A stretch of DNA of 64,000 bases from Ramlibacter montanisoli (lineage in GTDB: Bacteria > Pseudomonadota > Gammaproteobacteria > Burkholderiales > Burkholderiaceae_C): NCBI RefSeq assembly GCF_013087525.1, contig NZ_JABFCS010000001.1, positions 3,596,001 through 3,660,000 on the forward strand, written 5' to 3'. Positions 56,431 through 64,000 of the stretch are shown here, piece after piece. How positions within the stretch are numbered: position 1 is the first letter of the stretch; each line of letters begins with the position of its first letter. The notes under the pieces were generated by a model. The model was not told the origin of the DNA. It saw only the letters and a program-made list of their open reading frames with translations, and made no database searches. The position numbers and the translations under genes are program-made.

Positions 56431-56465
56431 TTGACGAACGCCGCCAATCATTTAACATGTTAAAT
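56431..56465 (+). promoter_or_regulatory. hpaR promoter with palindromic operator
   Basis: -35 TTGACG (56431-56436), a 16-base spacer and -10 TAACAT (56453-56458). A perfect 16-base palindrome ATTTAACATGTTAAAT (56450-56465) covers the -10, the right place for repression by a MarR-family dimer such as HpaR. It is one of the few AT-rich stretches of the window. Confidence 0.7.
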
Positions 56466-56491
56466 AACAGCGACCCACCAGCCCATCAAGG

Positions 56492-56923
56492 ATGAGTACC
56501 GCCTTCGCCCACCGCAACCTGCCGCGCCTGCTGCTGCAGGCGCGCGAGTCGCTGATGGTGCGCACGCGGCCCAGCCTGCGCGAACATGGCCTGTCGGACC
56601 AGCAATGGCGCGTGCTGCGCGTGCTGGGCGAGCATGGAACGGTGGAGACCGGGCGGGTGGCGCGCGAGGCCTACATCCTGGGGCCCAGCCTGACCGGCGT
56701 GCTCGCGCGCATGGAGCGCGATGGCCTGGTACGGCGCGAACGTGACCCGGCGGACCAGCGACGGACGGTGGTCGAGGCCACCGCCAAGGGTCTGAAGATG
56801 GTGGAGCGCCTGTCGCGCAGCGTCGAAGGCCACTACCAGTGGCTGGAGAAGTCGCTGGGACGGCAGAAACTGGCGCAGCTCTACGAGCTGCTGGACGAAC
56901 TGATCGCACTGGAACAGTCATGA
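56492..56923 (+). CDS. hpaR: Homoprotocatechuate degradation regulator HpaR (MarR family)
   Basis: A 143-residue MarR protein. It begins HRNLPRLLLQARESLMVRTRPSLREHGL, typical of HpaR, with the recognition helix ILGPSLTGVLARMERDGLV and wing RERDPADQRRTVVEATAKG. In E. coli, HpaR represses the meta-cleavage operon until aromatic ligand binds. Here it is the first gene of the operon, so it is autoregulated, with the palindrome at 56450-56465 as likely operator. Its stop overlaps the next start (ATGA). Confidence 0.93.
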   Translation: MSTAFAHRNLPRLLLQARESLMVRTRPSLREHGLSDQQWRVLRVLGEHGTVETGRVAREAYILGPSLTGVLARMERDGLVRRERDPADQRRTVVEATAKGLKMVERLSRSVEGHYQWLEKSLGRQKLAQLYELLDELIALEQS

Positions 56924-57543
56924 GCCTGATCAAGAGAGGCACGGTCTACGGCACGCTGATGAATTTCCGCGGCGAGCTGGAAGCCCTGGGAGACAAGGTC
57001 AACGAGCCGCCGTACAAGGGCGCGCCGCAGGCGCCCGTGCTGTACATCAAGCCCGCGAACACCTGGACGGAGAACGGCGGCAACATCGCCCTGCCCGCCG
57101 GCGTGGCGGAGGTGGAAATCGGCGCGACGGTCGCCATGGTCATGAAGTCGGCGCGCGAGATCGAGGGCTTCGTGCTGATGAACGACCTGTCCATCCCGCA
57201 CGACAGCTTCTTCCGCCCGCCGGTGAAGTCCAAGTGCCTGGACGGCTTCCTGGCCATCGGCGACCGCATCCGCGCGCGCAACGAAGCGGGCGACCCGGCG
57301 GTGTTCAAGCTGGAAGTGCGCATCAATGGCGAGCTCAAGCAGACCGTGCGCTTCTCGCAGCTGGTGCGGCCCGCCGACAAGCTGCTGGCCGACGTCAGCG
57401 AGTTCATGACCCTGGGCGAAGGCGACATGCTGATGCTCGGTTGCGACGCCGGGCGGCCGCGCGCGAAGGTCGGCGACCGCATCCAGATCAGCATGCCCGC
57501 GCTCGGCACCCTGAGCAACACGCTGGTGGCGGAGGACGCATGA
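56920..57543 (+). CDS. hpaG1: HpaG1, N-terminal-type subunit of the OHED isomerase/OPET decarboxylase
   Basis: A 207-residue FAH-fold protein. It corresponds to the N-terminal half of E. coli HpaG, which is one fused chain of about 429 residues; in Burkholderiales the two halves are separate genes, as here. It has VEIGATVAMVMK, MNDLSIPHDSFFRPPVKSKC and the metal-binding acidic residues of the family. It acts on 5-carboxymethyl-2-oxo-hex-3-ene-dioate. Translationally coupled at both ends by ATGA overlaps. Confidence 0.9.
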   Translation: MSLIKRGTVYGTLMNFRGELEALGDKVNEPPYKGAPQAPVLYIKPANTWTENGGNIALPAGVAEVEIGATVAMVMKSAREIEGFVLMNDLSIPHDSFFRPPVKSKCLDGFLAIGDRIRARNEAGDPAVFKLEVRINGELKQTVRFSQLVRPADKLLADVSEFMTLGEGDMLMLGCDAGRPRAKVGDRIQISMPALGTLSNTLVAEDA

Positions 57544-58292
57544 AGCACGCACGCGTGATCGTCGACGGCATGCTGCACAACGCCACCGAGCAGGACAGCC
57601 AGGTGGTGCTGGAGGACGGCCGCCGCCTGTGGCAGGACCAGGTCACCTGGCTGCCGCCGCTGGTGCCGGTGTACAAGCCGCGCACCATCCTCGCGCTGGG
57701 CCTGAACTACGCGGACCATGCCAAGGAGCTGGCGTTCAAGGCGCCCGAAGAGCCGCTGGCCTTCCTCAAGGGCGAGCGCGCTCTCAACGGCCACCGGCAG
57801 ACGACCAAGCGGCCGGCCGGCGTGCAGTTCATGCACTACGAATGCGAGCTGGCCGTGGTGATCGGCCGGCAGGCGAAGAAGGTCGAGCGCGGCGACGCCT
57901 ACGACTTCATCGCCGGCTACACGGTGGCCAACGACTACGCGATCCGCGACTACCTGGAGAACTGGTACCGCCCCAACCTGCGCGTGAAGAACCGCGACGG
58001 CGCGACGCCGCTGGGGCCGTGGCTCGTCGACACCAAGGACATTCCGGATCCGATGGCGCTGGCGCTCAAGACCACCGTCAACGGCAAGGTCACCCAGCAG
58101 GGGAGCACCAAGGACATGATCTTCGACGTGCCCTTCCTGGTGGAGTACTTCTCCTCCTTCATGACGCTCAACCCGGGCGACCTGATCCTCACCGGCACGC
58201 CGGACGGCGTGGTGGACTGCCAGCCGGGCGACGTGGTCGTCACCGAGATCGAGGGCATCGGCGCCCTCATGAACACCATCAGCAGTACCTGA
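57540..58292 (+). CDS. hpaG2: HpaG2, C-terminal-type subunit of the OHED isomerase/OPET decarboxylase
   Basis: A 250-residue FAH-family enzyme. Signature segments are LGLNYADHAKELAFKAPEEP, HYECELAVVIGRQAK with its metal ligands, and DLILTGTPDGVVDCQPGD. It is the partner of HpaG1 and decarboxylates and isomerises the ring-cleavage product. It starts within the hpaG1 stop and ends one base before hpaE. Complete. Confidence 0.92.
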   Translation: MKHARVIVDGMLHNATEQDSQVVLEDGRRLWQDQVTWLPPLVPVYKPRTILALGLNYADHAKELAFKAPEEPLAFLKGERALNGHRQTTKRPAGVQFMHYECELAVVIGRQAKKVERGDAYDFIAGYTVANDYAIRDYLENWYRPNLRVKNRDGATPLGPWLVDTKDIPDPMALALKTTVNGKVTQQGSTKDMIFDVPFLVEYFSSFMTLNPGDLILTGTPDGVVDCQPGDVVVTEIEGIGALMNTISST

Positions 58293-58293
58293 C

Positions 58294-59755
58294 ATGCGCA
58301 TCGACCACCTGATCGCCGGCAAGCGCGTTGCCGGCAGCGAGTACTTCACCACCGTGAACCCGGCCACGCAGGAAGTGCTGGCGGAAGTCGCCTCCGGCGG
58401 CGAGGCCGAGGTGCATGCCGCGGTCGCCGCCGCCAAGGAGGCGTTCCCGAAGTGGGCCGCGCTCGCCGCGCCCGAGCGCGCCAAGCTCGTTCGCAAGCTC
58501 GGCGACCTGATCGCGCAGCACGTGCCGGAGATCGCGCGCACCGAAACCGACGACACCGGCCAGGTGATCGCGCAGACCGGCAAGCAGCTGGTGCCGCGCG
58601 CGGCCGACAACTTCTACTACTTCGCCGAGATGTGCACGCGGGTGGACGGGCACACCTACCCGACGCCCACGCACCTGAACTACACGCTGTTCCACCCGGT
58701 GGGCGTCTGCGCCCTGATTTCCCCGTGGAACGTGCCTTTCATGACGGCGACATGGAAGGTCGCGCCCTGTCTGGCCTTCGGTAACACCGCGGTGCTGAAG
58801 ATGAGCGAGCTCGCCCCTGACCGCCGCGCGCCTGGGCGAGCTGGCGCTGGCAGCCGGCATTCCCGCGGGCGTGCTGAACGTGGTGCACGGCTACGGCAAG
58901 CAGGCCGGCGAGCCGCTGGTGCGCCATCCGGACGTGCGCGCGATCTCGTTCACGGGGTCCACCGCGACCGGCAACCGCATCATCGTCAAGGAAGCGGGGC
59001 TGAAGAAGTTCAGCATGGAGCTTGGCGGCAAGTCGCCCTTCGTGGTGTTCGAGGACGCCAACCTGGAGCGCGCCCTCGATGCCGCCGTCTTCATGATCTT
59101 CTCCAACAACGGCGAGCGCTGCACGGCGGGCAGCCGCATCCTGGTGCAGAAGTCGATCTATTCGTCCTTCGTCGACAAGTTCGTGGCGCGGGCCAGGCGC
59201 ATCGCGGTGGGCGACCCGCTGGACGAGAAGACCATCATCGGGCCGATGATCTCGCAGGGCCACCTGGCCAAGGTGCGCAGCTACATCGAGCTGGGCCAGA
59301 AGGAAGGCGCGACGCTGCTGTGCGGCGGCCTCGACCTGCCGCCGCTGCCGGACCGCGTGAAGAAGGGCAACTACGTGCTGCCGACGGTGTTCGCCGACGT
59401 GGACAACGGCATGCGCATCGCGCAGGACGAGATCTTCGGGCCGGTGGCCTGCCTGATTCCCTTCGAGGACGAAGCCGACGCGATCCGCATCGCCAACGAG
59501 ATCCAGTACGGCCTGTCCTCGTATGTCTTCACCGAGAACGTCGGCCGCGCGCACCGGGTGGCGGCGGCGATCGAGGCCGGCATGTGCTTCGTCAACAGCC
59601 AGAACGTGCGCGACCTGCGCCAGCCCTTCGGCGGCACCAAGGCCTCGGGCACGGGCCGCGAAGGCGGCACCTGGAGTTACGAGGTGTTCCTGGAGCCGAA
59701 GAACATCGCGGTGTCGCTCGGCTCGCACCACATTCCGCACTGGGGGGCGGCGTGA
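58294..59755 (+). CDS. hpaE: 5-carboxymethyl-2-hydroxymuconate semialdehyde dehydrogenase (one frameshift)
   Basis: About 487 residues after restoring two bases in the C-run at 58814-58817, which rebuilds SELAPLTAARLGELALAAG. The aldehyde dehydrogenase features are SPWNVPFMTATWKVAP, FTGSTATGNRI, ELGGKSPFVVFEDAN and the catalytic Cys in NNGERCTAGSRI. It oxidises the semialdehyde from HpaD to the diacid. Standard length for HpaE. A short copy of a palindromic repeat follows before hpaD. Confidence 0.88.
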
Positions 59756-59783
59756 AACGCCGCCACCAAGGGGTGTCATGGGC

Positions 59784-59816
59784 TCCCCCTCCCCGACCCT
59801 CCCCTCAAGGGGAGGG
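59784..59816. repeat. GC-rich intergenic palindromic element, copy 3 (short)
   Basis: CCCCCTCCCCG followed by the perfect hairpin CCCTCCCC-TCAA-GGGGAGGG (59797-59816). It matches one arm set of the elements at 8961-9027 and 17026-17123 and lies in the 83-base gap hpaE-hpaD, inside an operon. Confidence 0.7.
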
Positions 59817-59838
59817 CCAAACAGCCGGAGCACACGCC

Positions 59839-60766
59839 ATGGGTAAGCTCGCGCTAGCCGCCAAGATCACGCACGTCCCCTCGATCTACCTGAGCGAGCT
59901 GCCCGGCGCGCGCCAGGGGTCGCGGCAGGATGCGATCGACGGCCACAAGGAGATCGGGCGGCGCTGCCGCGAAGCCGGGTGTCGACACCATCGTGGTGTT
60001 CGACACGCACTGGCTGGTCAACGCCAACTACCACGTCAACTGCGGGCCGCACTTCCAGGGCCTGTACACCAGCAACGAGCTGCCGCACTTCATCAGCAAC
60101 CTCGCCTACGAGTTCCCGGGCAACCCGGCGCTGGGCAAGCTGCTGGCCGAGGTCTGCAACGAGTTCGGCGTGGAGACGCTGGCGCACGACAAGACCACGC
60201 TGGCGCCGGAGTACGGGACCATCGTCCCGATGCGCTACATGAACACCGACCAGCACTTCAAGGTGATCTCGGTGTCGGCCCTGTGCCAGGCGCATTACCT
60301 GAACGACAGCGCGCGCCTGGGCTGGGCCATGCGCCGCGCGGTGGAGGACCACTACGACGGCACCGTCGCCTTCTTGGCCAGCGGCTCGCTGTCGCACCGC
60401 TTCGCGCAGAACGGCCTGGCGCCGGAGTTCGCCTTCAAGATCTGGAGCCCCTTCCTGGAAACGCTGGACCGCGAGGTGGTGCGCATGTGGCAGGCCGGCG
60501 AGTGGCAGCAGTTCTGCGGCATGCTGCCGGAGTACGCGGCCAAGGGCCATGGCGAAGGCTTCATGCACGACACCGCGATGCTGCTGGGCGCGCTCGGCTG
60601 GTCGGAGTACGCGGGCAAGGCCGAAGTGGTCACGCCCTACTTCGGCGCCTCGGGCACGGGGCAGATCAACGCGGTGTTCCCGGTCACCCCGGTGAAGGGC
60701 GATGCGATCCCGAGGGCACAGGCCTCGTCGGCCGAGGGCTACACCAACATCGGCCAGCGCCTGTAA
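59839..60766 (+). CDS. hpaD: 3,4-dihydroxyphenylacetate 2,3-dioxygenase (one frameshift)
   Basis: About 308 residues after removing one G at 59977-59979, which joins KEIGRRCREAG to VDTIVVFDTHWLVNANYH. It is a class III (LigB-like) extradiol dioxygenase that opens the homoprotocatechuate ring with Fe(II) and oxygen. It begins GKLALAAKITHVPSIYLSE as in HpaD, and the metal-site His residues include those in DTHW and NELPHFI. ATG 59839 follows CGGAG. Same operon as the other hpa genes. Confidence 0.88.
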
Positions 60767-60800
60767 TTGGAATCTGACCCCAATTCGTGAATCCACCCTC

Positions 60801-61205
60801 ATGCCGCACTGCGTGATCCTCTACACCCCCAACATCGAGCGGAAGACCGACGTGTCGGCGCTGTGCCGCACGCTGGCCGACGAGATGCTCACCATCCTCG
60901 ACGAGGGCGGCAAGCAGGTGTTTCCCACCGGCGGCACGCGGGTGCTGGCGTATCCGGCCGCGCATTGCGCGGTGGCCGACGGCAAGGGGGATTACGCCTT
61001 CGTGTACCTGAACGTGCGCATGGCGGCGGGGCGCAGCGAGGCGGTGAAGAAGGATGCGGGCGACCGGCTGTTCGCCAAGGTCAAGGAACACTTCGCGCCG
61101 ATCTTCGCGCAGGAGCTGATCGGCATCACGCTGCAGATCGACGAAAGCGCCGGCCAGGTCTACGACGGCAAGCACAGCACGCTGCATCCGCTGTTCAACA
61201 AATGA
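60801..61205 (+). CDS. hpaF: 5-carboxymethyl-2-hydroxymuconate delta-isomerase
   Basis: A 134-residue tautomerase-fold enzyme of the CHMI family. The N-terminal MPHCVILYT places the catalytic Pro right after the start Met, which is required in this superfamily. ATG at 60801 is therefore certain, although the ribosome site is weak. It isomerises the HpaE product for the HpaG enzymes. Its stop overlaps the hpaH start by ATGA. Confidence 0.92.
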   Translation: MPHCVILYTPNIERKTDVSALCRTLADEMLTILDEGGKQVFPTGGTRVLAYPAAHCAVADGKGDYAFVYLNVRMAAGRSEAVKKDAGDRLFAKVKEHFAPIFAQELIGITLQIDESAGQVYDGKHSTLHPLFNK

Positions 61206-62017
61206 TGGACGCACCAACCATCCAGCGGCTCGCCGCCGAACTCGACGCGAGCGAGAAGTCGCGCGTGCAGGTCGAGCATTTCTCCAAGCGCCATCCCGGC
61301 ATGACCATCGCCGACGGCTACGCGATCTCGCGGGCCTGGGTGGCGATGAAGATCGCCGCCGGCCGCACGGTGCGCGGCCACAAGATCGGCCTGACCTCGC
61401 GCGCCATGCAGCAGTCCAGCCAGATCGACGAGCCCGACTACGGCACGCTGCTGGACGACATGTTCTTCGAGCCGGGCCTGATCCCCTTCGAGCGCTTCAT
61501 CGCCCCGCGGGTGGAGGTGGAGCTCGCCTTCATCCTCAAGCGCCGCCTCGAAGGCGCGCAGGTGGGCGTCGAGGACGTGCTGGCAGCCACCGACCACGTC
61601 CAGCCGGCCATCGAGATCATCGACGCGCGTATCGAGCAGTTCGACCGCCTCACCAAGGCCCCGCGCAAGGTCTACGACACCATCAGCGACAACGCCGCCA
61701 ACGCCGGCATCATCCTGGGCGGCCGCAAGGTGCAGCCGCGCGAGGTGGACCTGCCCTGGGTCGGCGCCATCCTGCGCCAGAATGGCGTGGTCGAGGAAAC
61801 AGGGCTGGCCGCCGGCGTGCAGGGCCACCCGGCCGTGGGCATCGCCTGGCTGGCGCAGAAGCTGGCGCCCTGGGGCGAGTGCCTGGAGGCCGGCGAGGTC
61901 GTGCTGGCCGGCTCCTTCACGCGGCCGGCGCTCGCGCAACGCGGCGACGTGTTCGACGCCGACTATGGCGCGCTGGGCCGCTTCACCTTCGAATTCAGCC
62001 AAGGGGACAGAGCATGA
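61202..62017 (+). CDS. hpaH: 2-oxo-hept-4-ene-1,7-dioate hydratase
   Basis: A 271-residue hydratase of the MhpD/HpaH branch of the FAH fold. Motifs: [38 protein letters not shown] with metal-binding Glu residues, and [16 protein letters not shown]. It adds water to 2-oxo-hept-4-ene-dioate to give the HpaI substrate. Two adjoining ATGs (61202, 61205) could start it. Coupled to hpaF and hpaI by ATGA overlaps. Confidence 0.94.
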   Translation: MMDAPTIQRLAAELDASEKSRVQVEHFSKRHPGMTIADGYAISRAWVAMKIAAGRTVRGHKIGLTSRAMQQSSQIDEPDYGTLLDDMFFEPGLIPFERFIAPRVEVELAFILKRRLEGAQVGVEDVLAATDHVQPAIEIIDARIEQFDRLTKAPRKVYDTISDNAANAGIILGGRKVQPREVDLPWVGAILRQNGVVEETGLAAGVQGHPAVGIAWLAQKLAPWGECLEAGEVVLAGSFTRPALAQRGDVFDADYGALGRFTFEFSQGDRA

Positions 62018-62827
62018 AGACACCGGTCAACGCCTTCAAGAAGGCCATCGCCGAAAAGCGCACGCAGTACGGCCTGTGGGTCAGCCTGATGGGGCCGCTG
62101 AACACCGAGATCTGCGCGGCGGCCGGCTTCGACTGGATCCTGCTGGATGCGGAGCACACGCCCAACGACCCGATGAACGTGCTGCAGCAGGCGCAGGTGA
62201 TCGCCGCCTACCCGGGCGTGCATGCGATCGCGCGCGTGCCCATGGGCCACGGCTACGTCGGCCAGGCGCTGATCAAGCAATACCTCGACGTGGGCGTGCA
62301 GACGCTGCTGGTGCCGATGGTCGAGACGGCCGAACAGGCGCGCGAGCTGGTGCGCTGCATGCGCTACCCGCCCGACGGCATCCGCGGCATGGCCGCCACC
62401 CGCGCGTCGGGCTGGGGCCGCAACGCGGGCTACGCCAAGGAAGCGAACCGCGAGGTCTGCCTGCTGGTGCAGGTGGAAAACGCAGGAGGGCGTTCGCAAC
62501 ATCGATGCGATCGCCGCCGTCGATGGCGTGGACGGCGTGTTCATCGGCCCCTCCGACCTGTCCGCCACCTTCGGCCACGTGGGCGACCCCTTCCACCCCG
62601 AGATGGAAAAGATGCACGTCGACCTGTTCGCGCGCATCCGGAAGGCCGGCAAGGCGATCGGCATCCTGACCCTGGACGAGTCCCGCGCGAAGAAGCACGT
62701 GGAGATGGGCGCGACCTTCATCGCCGTCGGCACCGACAGCAACCTGATGGTCACGGCGACCAACACCTTGCGCGCGAAGTTCATGGGTGGCCTGCCGGCC
62801 GCCGCCGGCCCCAAGGGCAACTACTGA
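62014..62827 (+). CDS. hpaI: 4-hydroxy-2-oxoheptanedioate aldolase (one frameshift)
   Basis: About 270 residues after removing one extra G at 62482, which turns VENAGGRS back to [23 protein letters not shown]. It is a class II metal-dependent aldolase of the HpaI/GarL family. The motifs are [32 protein letters not shown] and [13 protein letters not shown]. It splits 4-hydroxy-2-oxoheptanedioate into pyruvate and succinic semialdehyde, the last step of the pathway. Confidence 0.9.
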
Positions 62828-62837
62828 GGATGCCGCG

Positions 62838-63620
62838 ATGAGCGCCCTGCTGCAGACCCGCGCCCCAGACATGCACCCGGACGAATGGCAGGCCCGCGTG
62901 CAGCTGGCCGCCGCCTACCGCATCTTCGACATGCTGGGCTGGGCGGAGATGATCTACAACCACATCACCGTGCGCCTGCCCGACAGCGTGACGCGCGGCG
63001 AGAAGCAGTTCCTGATCAATCCCTTCGGCCTGCACTACTCCGAGGTGACCGCCGGCAACCTGCTGAAGATCGACGTGCAGGGCAACAAGCTGGACGCGCA
63101 CAACCCCTGGCCGGTGAATCCGGCCGGCTTCACCATCCATGCGGCGATCCACGAGAGCGTGCCGGACGCGCACTGCGTGATGCACACGCACACCACCAAC
63201 GGCCTGGCGGTCGCGTGCACCGAGGGCGGGCTGGCGCAGAACAACTTCTATTCCGCGCAGCTGCACGAGCTGGTGGCCTACCATGACTTCGAGGGCATCA
63301 CCATCCACGCGGAGGAGGCGCCGCGCCTGCTGGCCAGCCTGGGGAACAAGCCGCTGATGATCCTGCGCAACCACGGGCTGCTGGCGGCCGGTCCCACGCT
63401 GCCGCTCACCTTCGTGCGGCTGTGGACGCTGCAGCGCGCCTGCGACATCCAGGTCACGCAGGCGGCGCTGGGCCGCGCCATCCCCATCAGCGAAGCGGTG
63501 GCGAGGAAGACCACCCACGACTCCTTCCAGTTCGACCAGCGCTTCGGCGCCGGCCAGGACGTGTTCGACGCGATGACGCGCCTGGTCGAACAGCGCCACG
63601 GCACTTCGTACAAGTCATGA
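62838..63620 (+). CDS. Class II aldolase/adducin family protein
   Basis: A 260-residue protein of the fuculose-aldolase/adducin fold. Zinc ligands are in HCVMHTHTTNGLAVA and a third His in RNHGLLAAG. It starts MSALLQTRAPDMHPDEWQ at ATG 62838 (11 bases after hpaI). It may process a side product of the hpa pathway or another hydroxy-oxo acid; members of this branch are often called aldolase without a tested substrate. It is followed by a reductase gene with overlapping ATGA. Confidence 0.85.
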   Translation: MSALLQTRAPDMHPDEWQARVQLAAAYRIFDMLGWAEMIYNHITVRLPDSVTRGEKQFLINPFGLHYSEVTAGNLLKIDVQGNKLDAHNPWPVNPAGFTIHAAIHESVPDAHCVMHTHTTNGLAVACTEGGLAQNNFYSAQLHELVAYHDFEGITIHAEEAPRLLASLGNKPLMILRNHGLLAAGPTLPLTFVRLWTLQRACDIQVTQAALGRAIPISEAVARKTTHDSFQFDQRFGAGQDVFDAMTRLVEQRHGTSYKS

Positions 63621-64000
63621 AGGCCTGCATCTACGGTGCCGGCGCCATCGGCGGCTGGCTGGGCGTGAAGCTCGCGAACGCGGGCTGCGAACTGAGCGTG
63701 GTCGCGCGCGGCGCGACGCTGGAAGCGCTGCGCGCGCACGGTCTGCGCCTGCAGCAAGGCGCTGAAACCCTCGCGGCGAAGGTGTGCGCCAGCGCGGCAC
63801 CGGCGGACCTGGGCGTGCAGGACCTGGTGGTGGTCGCCGTGAAGGCGCCGGCGATGGCGGAAGTGGCGAAGGCGATCCGCCCGCTGCTGGGGCCGGACAC
63901 GATCGTGCTCACCGCCATGAACGGCGTTCCCTGGTGGTTCTTCCAGGGCTTCGGCGGCAGCTACGCGGGCACGCGGCTCAAGGCGGTGGACCCGGACGGT
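63617..64000 (+). CDS. Ketopantoate reductase family protein (PanE-like), N-terminal part
   Basis: The first 128 codons are present; the gene runs off the window. The Rossmann start MKACIYGAGAIGGWLGVKLA and the following VVARGATLEALRAHGLRLQ show the ketopantoate/ApbA reductase family. LVVVAVKAPAM and TAMNGVPWWFF are the usual next motifs. Whether it makes pantoate or reduces another 2-oxo acid of the aromatic pathway cannot be told. Its ATG overlaps the preceding stop. Confidence 0.85.
   Translation, partial: MKACIYGAGAIGGWLGVKLANAGCELSVVARGATLEALRAHGLRLQQGAETLAAKVCASAAPADLGVQDLVVVAVKAPAMAEVAKAIRPLLGPDTIVLTAMNGVPWWFFQGFGGSYAGTRLKAVDPDG

Noticed and set aside
58294..60777. An 827-codon frame joining the start of hpaE with the start of hpaD.
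   Set aside because: The middle is an out-of-frame reading of hpaE; both genes are restored by local indels at 58815 and 59978.
1..64000. Prophage, insertion sequence, integron or horizontally acquired island.
   Set aside because: No transposase, integrase, att-like direct repeats or tRNA genes were seen, and codon use and GC look uniform apart from short AT-rich regulatory spots.

Overview
The window is one contiguous stretch of a very GC-rich (roughly 70%) Gram-negative chromosome. Gene content and order point to a betaproteobacterium of the order Burkholderiales, most likely Comamonadaceae (Ramlibacter/Variovorax-like). The evidence is HPr kinase, EIIA-Ntr and short HPF next to fur; a Bug-type periplasmic binding protein; an hpaR-G1-G2-E-D-F-H-I order with split hpaG; and the MFS-ssb and radA-ilvE-waaF neighbourhoods. 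This assignment is inference from content; no 16S or tRNA gene is present. Almost the whole window is coding.

Layout. 1-2829: end of fur, then hprK, ptsN, hpf and two tiny ORFs. 3159-8250: corA, then a zinc-uptake locus (ZnuB, ZnuA, a histidine-loop porin, a small exported protein) divergent from a beta-barrel protein. 8251-13879: mtnN, fadD, pntB, pntA. 14026-15923: a membrane metallophosphoesterase and a conserved hypothetical. 15933-21681: a GntR-headed sugar-acid cluster (FAH-family enzyme, UxaA/GarD dehydratase, Bug protein, Ldh2-family dehydrogenase). 21806-25865: ExbB, two ExbD, a membrane protein, a Nudix enzyme and a TonB-like proline-rich protein. 25898-34543: mnmA, BrkB, ssb, an MFS carrier, an exported protein, uvrA, a GlsB-type protein and pyrF. 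34587-41251: an EamA permease, a PAS-PAS hybrid kinase, a multicopper oxidase, and a trehalose-phosphate synthase joined to a two-TM sensor-like module. 41321-41421: a predicted small RNA. 41434-48600: MarR, MBL hydrolase, M48 protease, AmpG-like carrier, acyl-CoA synthetase, and an OmpR-type two-component pair. 48851-54400: arsC, nitronate monooxygenase, then a radA-hyp-ilvE-zinc finger-waaF operon read on the minus strand. 54436-64000: cupin and flavin monooxygenase, then the homoprotocatechuate meta-cleavage operon hpaR-G1-G2-E-D-F-H-I with a class II aldolase and a ketopantoate-reductase-like gene cut by the window end.

How the genes work together. The hpa genes form a complete ring-cleavage pathway from homoprotocatechuate to pyruvate plus succinic semialdehyde, with a perfect 16-bp palindrome over the predicted hpaR promoter. 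The sugar-acid cluster reads as uptake, dehydration and further processing of an aldonic or aldaric acid under GntR control. The ExbB/ExbD genes and the proline-rich SxxxH protein look like parts of an energy-transduction complex. The Zn locus has a receptor-side porin, binding protein and permease but no ATPase here.

Caution on the sequence. I found 18 places in 14 genes where the conserved protein continues in another frame after a 1- or 2-base indel, mostly in short homopolymers. No gene shows the scattered stops of decay. I read these as consensus errors of the assembly and annotate the genes as intact, giving each shift position; resequencing would decide. Several very long open frames that fuse neighbouring genes are products of these shifts.
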